Source: a virus. Taken from it: a DNA stretch of 21,645 bases. A program made the translations under genes and the position numbers. The first letter of the stretch is position 1, and every line of letters starts with the position of its first letter. The stretch spans positions 1 to 21,645 of the IMG/VR virus record IMGVR_UViG_3300033388_003183; one strand, 5' to 3'. A model generated the notes under the pieces. The model worked only from the letters and a program-made list of their open reading frames with translations. It searched no databases and had not been told where the DNA came from. Below, in pieces: positions 12,167 to 19,197 of the stretch.

Positions 12167-12436
12167 ATGAAACAGAAACAAGTTGCACGGCAACACCAGG
12201 CCGGTTTTTTCAAGGCGATCTCTGACGCGCTCGAACGCGCAGTCGGCGAGCCAAGCGGTCGCACAATAATGCCGCCCAAGCCGAGCCCCGACACGGTGAT
12301 CGAGATGCAGATAAAGGCGAACCGCAAGCGCAACCGACGCGCTGAGCGCAACAAGCGCAACCACGCCGCCCAGCAAGCCGGCTACTATTACGCAGGCGTC
12401 GCAGAAGAACGCAGAGAGGTTCGCGATGCAAACTGA
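12167..12436 (+). CDS. small basic protein, 89 aa
   Basis: The start has an AGGCAGGAA ribosome binding site. The protein is very basic (K-A-N-R-K-R-N-R-R-A-E-R-N-K-R-N-H around residues 51-67), with an N-terminal helix (F-F-K-A-I-S-D-A-L-E-R-A-V). It probably binds nucleic acid, but no family is recognised. Its end overlaps the next start by 11 bases. It is the first gene after the hairpin at 12101-12133. Confidence 0.65.
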   Translation: MKQKQVARQHQAGFFKAISDALERAVGEPSGRTIMPPKPSPDTVIEMQIKANRKRNRRAERNKRNHAAQQAGYYYAGVAEERREVRDAN

Positions 12437-12944
12437 GAAAGACCCGCTCGCTCTGACACGCCTGCGCTCGATGGCGATTAAAATCATCGAAGAGTCAGCG
12501 ACCAGAACCGAAGCCGCCGAAGCGATCGAGCGGCGAGTGATGGCCGACAGCGTTCTCTTTAAGACGCTCTTGCGCCCGAAGTTAGACCTCGCTATCTGGG
12601 AGCTGATCAAGCAGCTAGATAAGCCAGCGACCGACGTCGTCACCAAAGAGCCGACGCCTTCGACTAAGGTCGTCAAGATCGAGCCCCGGCAACCAGACCC
12701 GGCGCTCGTCGCAGCCGGCCGTCGCAGCATGCTCGACATGAAGCTCTTCAACGGCTCACGCCTCGGTGATGCCAACCGCGACTTACTCTCTCGCGCAGCC
12801 GATCACCACAAAGATCGAGCCCGCAACGAGAGCAATCTCGGCGCGTTCTACGCGAACCTGCTCTACCGGGTCGGTAACCGCACGGTCGCCGAAGTGTTCG
12901 GTGAGCAACAGTTGAGCAACCTCGCGACGAGGTTCGGATTATGA
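12426..12944 (+). CDS. hypothetical helical protein, 172 aa
   Basis: Family not recognised. The ATG has GAGAGG eight bases upstream, inside the end of the preceding gene. Two helical halves (residues about 8-65 and 95-172) flank a Pro/Thr/Lys linker (V-T-K-E-P-T-P-S-T-K-V-V-K-I-E-P-R-Q). The C-terminal half (L-S-R-A-A-D-H-H-K-D-R-A-R-N-E, F-Y-A-N-L-L-Y-R-V-G-N-R-T-V-A-E-V-F) is well ordered and without cysteines. It overlaps the following gene by four bases (ATGA) and is co-transcribed with the recombination genes. Confidence 0.7.
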   Translation: MQTEKDPLALTRLRSMAIKIIEESATRTEAAEAIERRVMADSVLFKTLLRPKLDLAIWELIKQLDKPATDVVTKEPTPSTKVVKIEPRQPDPALVAAGRRSMLDMKLFNGSRLGDANRDLLSRAADHHKDRARNESNLGAFYANLLYRVGNRTVAEVFGEQQLSNLATRFGL

Positions 12945-13918
12945 GCGGTCAGAAAACCATTGCCGCAAAGGCGGCCAAACTCAGCGTTGCCGCTCACCCT
13001 ATTAACGCCCCCGGCCCGGCCGACCGAGTAGTGCCTAAGAAGGGCCAATCAAAGCTCGCCCAGCCGGGAGGCGTCCAGTCACGCAGCGGTCAATTCTACA
13101 TTGTCGAAACCGACCAAACTTCTAGTTCCGCTGCAGGTTCAAGCCCGGCCCCCTATAGCGCCGTCGGAGACGACCATACCAGATTAGGCCGGGCAATCTT
13201 ATGCGCAGAGCTGCGGGAGCACCATCGCGCACGCTCTGACATGATGGGCGCAGAGCAGCGAATCACGCTACAGGCGAAGTCCATCTGCCGGCGACTTGCT
13301 GGCGGTACGAAAGAAGGCCAGGCGCTCTACACTGCCGTCGTCAAGAACGAAGAGCACCCGCTCGGTGTTATCGCTGCGGCGAACATCGGCCCCATGCTCG
13401 AAGCGCGTGAGCCGCTCACGGCTGAGAAAAAGCGACGCGAGCGCATACTCAAGAAGGTCGTCAAAGAGCTGCCCGTCTGGGAAGAGTTTGCCGAGCCGAT
13501 AAACGGCTTCGGCCCGCTCGGCCTTGCTATGATCATCGGCGAGTCAGGCCCGCTCGACAATTACTCGAACGAGTCGAAGCTCTGGAAACGGTTCGGTTTG
13601 GCGGTGATCAACGGCGAACGCCAGCGACGCATGACCGGGCAGCGAGGCATCGAGCAAGGTTACTCACCACTCAGGCGCTCGCTCATGTATGTCATCGGTG
13701 ACGCGCTCACCCGCAAGGCTAACAAGTACCGCGACGCCCGCGACGCCCGCAAGGTGATCGAGACCGAGCGCGCAGAAGCGAAGGGTCTGATCGTTTTGCC
13801 GGCGGCCCAGATTCCGAAAGCTGAGGCTCACTTGTATATGAGCGTCGGCCACATTCACAACAGAGCGAACCGTTACGTGCAGAAGCGGTTGCTGCGAGAT
13901 CTTTGGAGGGCTTGGTGA
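12941..13918 (+). CDS. IS110-type helix-hairpin-helix domain protein without transposase catalytic domain, 325 aa
   Basis: Residues about 180-260 resemble the C-terminal domain of IS110/IS116/IS902 transposases: W-E-E-F, P-I-N-G-F-G-P-L-G-L-A-M-I-I-G-E (HhH, 187-201), S-K-L-W-K-R-F-G-L-A, and Y-S-P-L-R-R-S-L-M-Y. The last 30 residues (G-H-I-H-N-R-A-N-R-Y-V-Q-K-R-L-L-R-D-L-W) also look family-typical. The N-terminal 100 residues are low-complexity and lack the DEDD RuvC-like catalytic domain of real IS110 enzymes. There are no insertion ends around it, and it overlaps both neighbours by a few bases, so this is a resident phage gene, not a mobile element. A structural role in DNA-junction binding is the likely inference. 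Confidence 0.75.
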   Translation: MSGQKTIAAKAAKLSVAAHPINAPGPADRVVPKKGQSKLAQPGGVQSRSGQFYIVETDQTSSSAAGSSPAPYSAVGDDHTRLGRAILCAELREHHRARSDMMGAEQRITLQAKSICRRLAGGTKEGQALYTAVVKNEEHPLGVIAAANIGPMLEAREPLTAEKKRRERILKKVVKELPVWEEFAEPINGFGPLGLAMIIGESGPLDNYSNESKLWKRFGLAVINGERQRRMTGQRGIEQGYSPLRRSLMYVIGDALTRKANKYRDARDARKVIETERAEAKGLIVLPAAQIPKAEAHLYMSVGHIHNRANRYVQKRLLRDLWRAW

Positions 13919-14523
13919 TGGCAAAACTTCCAGCAGTTCTTCAAGGTAGTCGCGCCGCGAAAAAGTTCGGCCCTCGCGATGACCTCCATTGTTGTGGATG
14001 TTGGCGAACTTTCCCGTCAAGATTATATGCGCCATATCCGCCCGAGCTTTCGCTCGTGACGTGGTCGCCCTGCGACTTGCGAGAGTATGAGAGTGACGAC
14101 GACGGCCCGCCGTCGTCGAGCGCCCGTTTCGCTTGCTCTGAAGATTGCGAGAGAAAGATCGTTGCCGACCAGATCAAGGCCGAGATCAGAATGGTCTCAA
14201 TCGCAGCAGACTGCGAGTTATACGGCGATCAGTTTTTTCCTTACGATATAGGCGGGCCGATCTCAGAGATAAGATTCTCGCGCTCGCCCGTCATCGGCAG
14301 GGGCATATACCTGCTCATGCTCGAAGAGACTGTCGTCTATATTGGTCAAAGCCGAGTGAGCGCATTACAGAGATCAGGGCAACACATTAAAGACAAATGC
14401 TTCGATGGGGTCTTGTATGTCGACGGCGCGAGCCTCGCTGACAGGCAGCTCACGCAGTTAGAATACCTATTGATCGACGTCTTCGACCCGGAGCACAACA
14501 TACTCGGCAGAAGAGCGGCATGA
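13918..14523 (+). CDS. zinc-finger plus GIY-YIG nuclease-like protein, 201 aa
   Basis: The start is ATG 13918, overlapping the upstream TGA (TGATG) with GGAGGG ahead of it; a TTG five codons earlier is less likely. The N-terminal half has C25-C-G-C28 and later C52, C73 and C77, suggesting one or two zinc fingers. The C-terminal half is a GIY-YIG domain: G129-I-Y-L-L, V-V-Y141-I-G-Q-S, L-Q-R152-S-G-Q-H156, L-E182-Y-L-L-I and E-H-N194. That includes the expected Arg and metal-binding Glu. GIY-YIG enzymes nick or cut DNA. Because it sits in the recombination operon with no intron nearby, a repair or recombination role is as likely as a free-standing homing endonuclease. Confidence 0.8.
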   Translation: MAKLPAVLQGSRAAKKFGPRDDLHCCGCWRTFPSRLYAPYPPELSLVTWSPCDLREYESDDDGPPSSSARFACSEDCERKIVADQIKAEIRMVSIAADCELYGDQFFPYDIGGPISEIRFSRSPVIGRGIYLLMLEETVVYIGQSRVSALQRSGQHIKDKCFDGVLYVDGASLADRQLTQLEYLLIDVFDPEHNILGRRAA

Positions 14524-14554
14524 GCGACGTGTTTGAATTTATGAGGTTAAACGA

Positions 14555-15619
14555 ATGGCGGTAATGCCCGAGCCAACGCACAACACGCGCAACCTGATCT
14601 TCAAGAGCTGGGAAGACCGGGCCGGCAACGGATTCAGAGAGCACCTCGGCGCGTCGATCATCGGCCGGCCGTGCACGCGCTCAATCTGGTATTCGTTCAG
14701 ATGGTCGACGGTCGCGAACTTTCCCGGTCGCGTGCTGCGCCTGTTCAATCGAGGCCAGCGAGAAGAGGCGGTCTTCGTTGAAGAGCTGAAGCGCATCGGC
14801 GTTGAGGTCGTTGAGATCGACCCGCGCACCAGCGAACAATGGCAATGGTCAGCGCACGGCGGTCACTTCGGCGGCAGCGGTGACGGCATCGCGACCGAAG
14901 GCGTGCCCGAAGCCCCGAAGAGCCCGCACATTATCGAGATGAAGACGCACAACGATAAGAGCTTCAAGTCACTCGTGAAGGATGGCGTCGAGCAGTCGAA
15001 GCCCGAGCACTATGCGCAGATGCAGGTTTATATGGGCCTCAGCTCAATCGACCGGGCGCTCTATATGGCCGTCAACAAGAATGACGACGACCTCTACATT
15101 GAGCGCGTCAAATTCAACAAGAAAGAGTTCGTGCAGATCATGGAGCGAGCGCGCACGATCATCGAGTCAGTCGAACCGCCGGCGCGCATCTCTGACGACC
15201 CGGCATGGTGGCAGTGTAACTTCTGCGACCATAGCGCGACCTGCCATTCTAAAGCCGCACCCGTCCCGACCTGCAGGTCATGCGTGCATGCGACTGCAGC
15301 GCCCGACGGTGAGGCGACCTGGCTCTGCGAGAAGTACAACCTGCAGCTCGACAAGAATCAGCAGATGAACGGCTGCGCCTCGCACGCCTACTTGCCCCAG
15401 ATGCTTGAGACGTGGGCAGAGCCGATCGACGCGATCGACGACGACGTCGTCTACACGAACAAGATCACCGGCAAGGTATTTAAGAACGGCCCGACCGGAT
15501 ACAGCTCGGTCGAGATATACAAGGCAGACGCGAAGAACATGATCGGCGACGAGGTCGTCGACACGCTGAAGCAAGAGTTCAACGGCACACTAATCGAGAC
15601 CCACGAGGTAACAGAATGA
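14555..15619 (+). CDS. PD-(D/E)XK exonuclease with Cas4/AddB-like Fe-S cysteines, 354 aa
   Basis: Nuclease motifs are G-S-G-D110-G, I-I-E128-M-K130 and Q155-M-Q-V-Y159, the (D)-ExK-QxxxY set of RecB/Cas4-type exonucleases. A lone N-terminal cysteine (R-P-C40-T-R) together with C221-N-F-C224-(5)-C230 gives the one-plus-three pattern that holds a 4Fe-4S cluster in Cas4 and AddB. An extra cysteine module follows (C240-R-S-C243, C258, G-C274-A-S-H), similar in spacing to the small protein at 18118-18312. It likely resects DNA ends for the Sak4/DUF669 system. There are no cas genes here, so it is not a CRISPR gene. GAGG lies 8 bases before ATG 14555; ATG 14564 is an alternative. Confidence 0.88.
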   Translation: MAVMPEPTHNTRNLIFKSWEDRAGNGFREHLGASIIGRPCTRSIWYSFRWSTVANFPGRVLRLFNRGQREEAVFVEELKRIGVEVVEIDPRTSEQWQWSAHGGHFGGSGDGIATEGVPEAPKSPHIIEMKTHNDKSFKSLVKDGVEQSKPEHYAQMQVYMGLSSIDRALYMAVNKNDDDLYIERVKFNKKEFVQIMERARTIIESVEPPARISDDPAWWQCNFCDHSATCHSKAAPVPTCRSCVHATAAPDGEATWLCEKYNLQLDKNQQMNGCASHAYLPQMLETWAEPIDAIDDDVVYTNKITGKVFKNGPTGYSSVEIYKADAKNMIGDEVVDTLKQEFNGTLIETHEVTE

Positions 15620-15858
15620 GCAGTAGATTCGGCAAAGGGCTCGCGCCCATGACAACGACAAGCGGCCCGATCAAGCACGCGCAAGACGCGGCAGAAGACC
15701 CGGTCGAGAACAAGCAGCGAGTCAGAGACAAGATCGCGGCAGACGTTCAAGCCTTTCTTGAGAAAGGCGGCTGCGTTCAAGCTATACCAGACGGCTATGG
15801 AGTGCTAGACTTCGGGGCCGGCCGCAAGCATCTCAGGATCGTTAGACATGGAAAATAG
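15616..15858 (+). CDS. hypothetical protein, 80 aa
   Basis: The ATG overlaps the upstream stop (ATGA). The first 45 residues are polar and probably flexible. The C-terminal part has a compact motif A-D-V-Q-A-F-L-E-K-G-G-C-V-Q-A-I-P-D-G-Y-G, a pattern I associate with small regulatory proteins of pseudomonads and their phages that touch RNA polymerase (SutA-like C-terminus), but the match is short and only suggestive. It overlaps the next gene by 11 bases. Confidence 0.65.
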   Translation: MSSRFGKGLAPMTTTSGPIKHAQDAAEDPVENKQRVRDKIAADVQAFLEKGGCVQAIPDGYGVLDFGAGRKHLRIVRHGK

Positions 15859-16168
15859 CCAGATTGCTTTGAGCAATCGGTACGCGACGCTCGTCGAGAG
15901 CTTGGCCGACACTTTGCCGAAGACGCACCCGAGAGCCAACAACGCCAGATTCATCGAGGTCGCTCGCGCCCTCGGAATCTCAACCCAGGCGATCAGATAC
16001 CGGCTTGAGAATCCGCACGCCATCAAGGTCGAGCACGTTCTCGCGGCTGAAATGTTGTTACAGCGGCACGGCTACCTTGAGAGTTTAGAGTCGCAGCTCG
16101 CCGCAGCCACGTCTGCAGCGAAGTGCCTCAGAACGAAACTCACCAACCAGTTGAGGGCGATGACCTAG
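15848..16168 (+). CDS. helix-turn-helix regulator, 106 aa
   Basis: A helix-turn-helix is visible at residues about 34-58: R-F-I-E-V-A-R-A-L-G-I-S-T-Q-A-I-R-Y-R-L-E. It is followed by further helices and a C-terminal coiled stretch (Y-L-E-S-L-E-S-Q-L-A-A-A), which could mediate oligomerisation. Size and position in the early operon recall CII-type activators or small phage repressors, but the sequence does not settle which. It sits inside the replication/recombination operon, not in the divergent control region. The stop overlaps the helicase GTG start (TAGTG). Confidence 0.72.
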   Translation: MENSQIALSNRYATLVESLADTLPKTHPRANNARFIEVARALGISTQAIRYRLENPHAIKVEHVLAAEMLLQRHGYLESLESQLAAATSAAKCLRTKLTNQLRAMT

Positions 16169-17832
16169 TGCAGCTTCGAGGTTATCAATCAGAGTGCAAG
16201 AACGCGCTCTTCAATTACTTCTCTTCGCACAACGGTCACCCGCTGGCTGTTGTCCCGACCGGCGGCGGCAAGTCTGTCATTCACGCGAGCTTTTGCAGCG
16301 ACGTCATTCTCGGCTGGCCGGGCCAGCGCATACTGTCACTAACGCACGTCAAAGAGCTGATAGAGCAGAACTCGGTGACTATGTCGCGGCTCAGCCCGCA
16401 GATTGACATCGGCATCAACAGCGCCGGCATGAAGCGCCGCGACCGATTCAACCCGATGATCTTCGCCGGCATTCAATCGGTGCACAACAAGGCCGACCAG
16501 CTCGGCCGGTTCGACCTGATCACGATCGACGAAGCGCATCTCGTGCCCGCCAAGAACGACACGATGTATCGGCGCTTTCTCGATGACATGATGACCATCA
16601 ACGACAAGGTCAAGGTCATCGGCTTCAGCGCGACGCCGTTCAGGCTCGACTCTGGCTTTTTGCATACTGGCGACGACGCGCTCTTCACTGACATCGCCTA
16701 CAATCTGCCGATCACCAGGCTGATCGACGAAGGCCATCTCGTGCCCCTGATCTCGAAGGCCGGCGTCGAGAGAATGAATACCGACGGCATGAAGACGGTG
16801 CGCGGCGACTTCAAGACGTCCGACATGGTCGACGAGGCGACCCGCGTGAAGGTGGCAGCCTGCGCCGAGATCGTCGAGTACGGCCAAGACCGCAACGCCT
16901 GGCTCGTGTTCTGCCCTGGCGTCGAGTACGCGCAAGACGTCGCTGACTTCATGCGCTCGCGTCACGGTGTCGTCTCTGAATGCCTTCACGGCGAGACGCC
17001 CAAAGATGAGCGCGAGCATATCATCTCAGAGTTCAAGGCCGGCAGGATCAAGTGCCTCACGAACTGCGACATCTTGACGACCGGCTTCGATGCGCCGATC
17101 TGCGACCTGATCGCTTTCTTGAGACCGACTCAGTCGGCGGCGCTCTATATTCAGATGTGCGGCCGAGGCATGCGGCTCAACCCAGAGAACGGCAAGCAAG
17201 ACTGCCTCGTGCTCGACTTCGCCGGCAATGTGAACCGGCACGGCCCGGTCGACACGATCAACATTATCGACAAGCTCGGCGGCGTTGCAGGCGAGGTCGA
17301 ACTCGCCGGCACGGCCCCGACGAAAGAGTGCCCAGACTGCCATGCGATCGTTGCAGTCAATGCGCGCATCTGCCCACATTGTCAGTATGTCTGGCCGCCC
17401 AAGCACGAAGAGACGGCAAGCACGCAAGCGATCATCTCGACACTGGCTCAGCCTGAATGGTTCGAGGTGAACGAGGTGACCTACCGCCGGCACGAGAAGC
17501 TCGGCAAGCCTGACTCGGTCAAGGTGACCTACCGCTGCGGCCTGCAGTTCTTCGACGAATGGGTCTGCCCTGATCATGAAGGCTATGCGAAGACGAAGGC
17601 GACCCGCTGGCTGACCGATCGAGGCATCGACCCGGCGACGTCGGCAGAATCCACGACTGAGCACGTCTTGCTCGGCCGGGAGTACCTCAAAAAGCCCGGC
17701 CGCATCATGGTCAGGAAAGAGGGCAAGTATGATCGGATCGTGAAGTACGACTTCGCGTTCGAACCTGTAAAACCGCCCGAGCCTATCCTGCCTGACTGGG
17801 ATAGCATCGGCGAAGACGAGATACCGTTCTAA
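16168..17832 (+). CDS. SF2 DEAD/DEAH-box helicase with zinc ribbon, 554 aa
   Basis: This is a complete superfamily 2 helicase: Q-motif-like L-R-G-Y-Q at the N-terminus, motif I P-T-G-G-G-K-S (30-36), motif II D-E-A-H (121-124), motif III S-A-T (154-156), motif V T-T-G-F-D-A-P (304-310) and motif VI Q-M-C-G-R-G-M-R (329-336). A zinc ribbon follows (C388-P-D-C391, C402-P-H-C405), then a C-terminal domain ending D-E-I-P-F. GTG 16168 is chosen because it overlaps the upstream stop and has GAGGG ten bases before it; a GTG at 16123 would add 15 residues. It probably remodels replication or recombination intermediates with the neighbouring nuclease. Confidence 0.9.
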   Translation: MQLRGYQSECKNALFNYFSSHNGHPLAVVPTGGGKSVIHASFCSDVILGWPGQRILSLTHVKELIEQNSVTMSRLSPQIDIGINSAGMKRRDRFNPMIFAGIQSVHNKADQLGRFDLITIDEAHLVPAKNDTMYRRFLDDMMTINDKVKVIGFSATPFRLDSGFLHTGDDALFTDIAYNLPITRLIDEGHLVPLISKAGVERMNTDGMKTVRGDFKTSDMVDEATRVKVAACAEIVEYGQDRNAWLVFCPGVEYAQDVADFMRSRHGVVSECLHGETPKDEREHIISEFKAGRIKCLTNCDILTTGFDAPICDLIAFLRPTQSAALYIQMCGRGMRLNPENGKQDCLVLDFAGNVNRHGPVDTINIIDKLGGVAGEVELAGTAPTKECPDCHAIVAVNARICPHCQYVWPPKHEETASTQAIISTLAQPEWFEVNEVTYRRHEKLGKPDSVKVTYRCGLQFFDEWVCPDHEGYAKTKATRWLTDRGIDPATSAESTTEHVLLGREYLKKPGRIMVRKEGKYDRIVKYDFAFEPVKPPEPILPDWDSIGEDEIPF

Positions 17833-18125
17833 TGATGAGACCACAAGACCCGAGCCTGATCATTGCAGGCGTATGCGATTATTTTCGAGTGCCTGAGAAG
17901 CAAGTGCTCGGCAAGTCACGGTCGACGATGCTGGTCACGCCCCGCTGGCTTGCCATGAGGCTCTTGCGTGATCAAGAGCTTTCGCTGCCGTCGATCGGTT
18001 ACTTCGTGAACCGACACCATACAACGGTGATGCACGCCCTGCGCGAGCTGCCAGTGAGCGAAGAGATGATCGAAGCGGTGCGCAAGCACGTCATTAAATA
18101 CCACGACGAGCACGCCGATGACTGA
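17832..18125 (+). CDS. stand-alone DnaA domain IV-like DNA-binding protein, 97 aa
   Basis: The whole protein corresponds to the C-terminal DNA-binding domain of bacterial DnaA: L-G-K-S-R-S-T-M-L-V-T-P-R-W-L-A-M-R-L-L, then L-S-L-P-S-I-G-Y-F-V-N-R61-H-H63-T64-T65-V-M-H-A, matching the DnaA signature G-R-D-H-T-T-V-L-H-A. His replaces the Asp of that signature, and V-N replaces the usual G-G, which may shift site specificity. There is no AAA+ ATPase domain. It should bind DnaA-box-like DNA and could direct phage replication or compete with host DnaA. The ATG overlaps the helicase stop (TAATG), and the 3' end overlaps the next gene by eight bases. Confidence 0.85.
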   Translation: MMRPQDPSLIIAGVCDYFRVPEKQVLGKSRSTMLVTPRWLAMRLLRDQELSLPSIGYFVNRHHTTVMHALRELPVSEEMIEAVRKHVIKYHDEHADD

Positions 18126-18312
18126 CCGCGAACTGCTCATAAAAATCAGAGACGCGATCGACGCCCAGCTCAGCACGCCGGCTTGCTTTAACTGCGAGCA
18201 TCTGGCCGGCGACGACAGCGGCCCGGTCTGCCAGGCGGCGAACGACCAGCCGATACCGACCAGCGTGCTCGCGACCGGCTGCGAGATGTTCATCAGGGAT
18301 ATACCATTTTGA
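18118..18312 (+). CDS. small Cys4 putative zinc protein, 64 aa
   Basis: An N-terminal helix (D-R-E-L-L-I-K-I-R-D-A-I-D-A-Q-L) is followed by C23-F-N-C26, C38 and G-C55-E-M-F, then a D-I-P-F end. Four cysteines spaced CxxC-11-C-16-C suggest a zinc site. The same layout (CxxC-14-C-15-C, with a G-C near the end) occurs at residues 240-274 of the exonuclease encoded at 14555-15619, so the two may share a common module. It overlaps both neighbours by a few bases. Function unknown. Confidence 0.68.
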   Translation: MTDRELLIKIRDAIDAQLSTPACFNCEHLAGDDSGPVCQAANDQPIPTSVLATGCEMFIRDIPF

Positions 18313-18608
18313 CTATAGACATAGAGACCGACTACGACTTCGACCTGCGTCGCCCCGTCACGCAAGCCCAGCTTCAATATGCGGTGATGCACGCCCTAGC
18401 GCATGGGAAGATTCACCTCAACGGCTACGCCTGCGTGCGGCCGTCTGACGAGTTTCTGCGCGACCTCGGTGCCCAGGTGATCGCTCTACTCAATAACCCG
18501 GTCAACACGCTGCCGGCGATCGACATCAACGAGACAAACATGAACGCCTACTTGTCGCCTTTTCAGGTCGACAACCCGGCGCTCTATCTGAAGATCACAA
18601 AATCATAA
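18309..18608 (+). CDS. hypothetical protein, 99 aa
   Basis: It uses a TTG start whose bases overlap the upstream stop (TTGA, 18309-18312). The protein is mixed alpha/beta: acidic N-terminus (D-I-E-T-D-Y-D-F-D-L), a helix (L-Q-Y-A-V-M-H-A-L-A-H-G-K), then L-G-A-Q-V-I-A-L-L-N-N and a polar C-terminus. No motif, cysteine pair or membrane segment identifies it. The frame is kept between well-supported neighbours with no competing frame, so it is likely real. Confidence 0.6.
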   Translation: MTIDIETDYDFDLRRPVTQAQLQYAVMHALAHGKIHLNGYACVRPSDEFLRDLGAQVIALLNNPVNTLPAIDINETNMNAYLSPFQVDNPALYLKITKS

Positions 18609-18619
18609 GGTGAGAGATT

Positions 18620-18949
18620 ATGCCCTGCAGAGTAACAACTAATTGCAGCCTTTGCGGTCAAGAGATGGACGGCGAATATCCGCAAGGTCTGGCCGCTGCG
18701 GTGACCGCCCTGCTCAATGGCCACAACGAGCTGCGCAAGTGTCATCGAGAGCTTGAAGAGCGAGAGCAGGCCGAGGTGACCTGGCAAGAGCGTCACGATC
18801 AGGTCGTCGCTCAGCGCAACCAGCTCAAGCAAGACGTGATCGACATGCGCGAGCGGGGTCTCATGAAGCCGGCCGACGCCAAAGCGGCAGCGATCGGCTC
18901 AGCCACGACTGAAGAGCTGCTTGCAGAGATAGCGCGGCGCGCTTCGTGA
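18620..18949 (+). CDS. zinc-knuckle plus coiled-coil protein, 109 aa
   Basis: Family not recognised. The N-terminus has C-R-V-T-T-N-C-S-L-C, then a later Cys within a helix, so metal binding is possible but not complete. Residues about 37-75 are a strongly charged coiled coil (H-R-E-L-E-E-R-E-Q-A-E-V-T-W-Q-E-R-H-D-Q-V-V-A-Q-R-N). The C-terminus ends in a small helix (T-T-E-E-L-L-A-E-I-A-R-R-A). A GTGAGAG-type sequence precedes the ATG. It overlaps the last gene of the operon by four bases. Confidence 0.65.
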   Translation: MPCRVTTNCSLCGQEMDGEYPQGLAAAVTALLNGHNELRKCHRELEEREQAEVTWQERHDQVVAQRNQLKQDVIDMRERGLMKPADAKAAAIGSATTEELLAEIARRAS

Positions 18950-19140
18950 AGATTGAGATATCGTCGAATGATCTGCGCCGGCTGATCAGGGGGGCCCTGC
19001 GAGCGACCGAAAACGACCACGGCAAGATCGAGGTCGGCTCGGCGCTGAAGCGGATTATGGGCCAGATCGAAGGCCGTCAGAGAATGATCAACAAAACTGA
19101 CAAGACCGACACCTCGTCAGACGCCCTGAGAGGCCCGTAG
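18946..19140 (+). CDS. small basic protein, last gene of the plus operon, 64 aa
   Basis: It begins with GTG overlapping the upstream stop (GTGA). The sequence is polar and basic (D-L-R-R-L-I-R-G-A-L-R-A-T, S-A-L-K-R-I-M-G-Q-I-E-G-R-Q-R) with a disordered tail. No family is recognised. It is followed by 57 bases before the convergent minus-strand stop at 19198; that gap holds only weak hairpins and no T tract, so termination of the plus operon is not obvious. Confidence 0.55.
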   Translation: MKIEISSNDLRRLIRGALRATENDHGKIEVGSALKRIMGQIEGRQRMINKTDKTDTSSDALRGP

Positions 19141-19197
19141 AGCGACGCAAGCGCCGCCCGGTACAATCGCCCGACTCAAGGGCCGCTCGTGCAGCCT

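Noticed and set aside
13731-13749. Short tandem GCGACGCCC repeat
   Set aside because: Two nine-base copies encoding R-D-A-R-D-A-R in a helical, charge-rich coding segment are expected by chance in G+C-rich genes.
12941-13918. Insertion sequence of the IS110 family
   Set aside because: The catalytic domain is missing, no terminal ends are visible, and the gene overlaps both neighbours, so it is a resident phage gene with a shared fold.
14520-14564. 14-codon frame with ATGA start and TAATG stop before the exonuclease gene
   Set aside because: The junctions are suggestive, but the peptide is too short to judge and the exonuclease has its own good ribosome binding site within it, so the overlap may be chance.
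14555-15619. Cas4 and a CRISPR-Cas locus
   Set aside because: No repeats with regular spacers and no other cas genes are present; the nuclease fits a phage recombination exonuclease.
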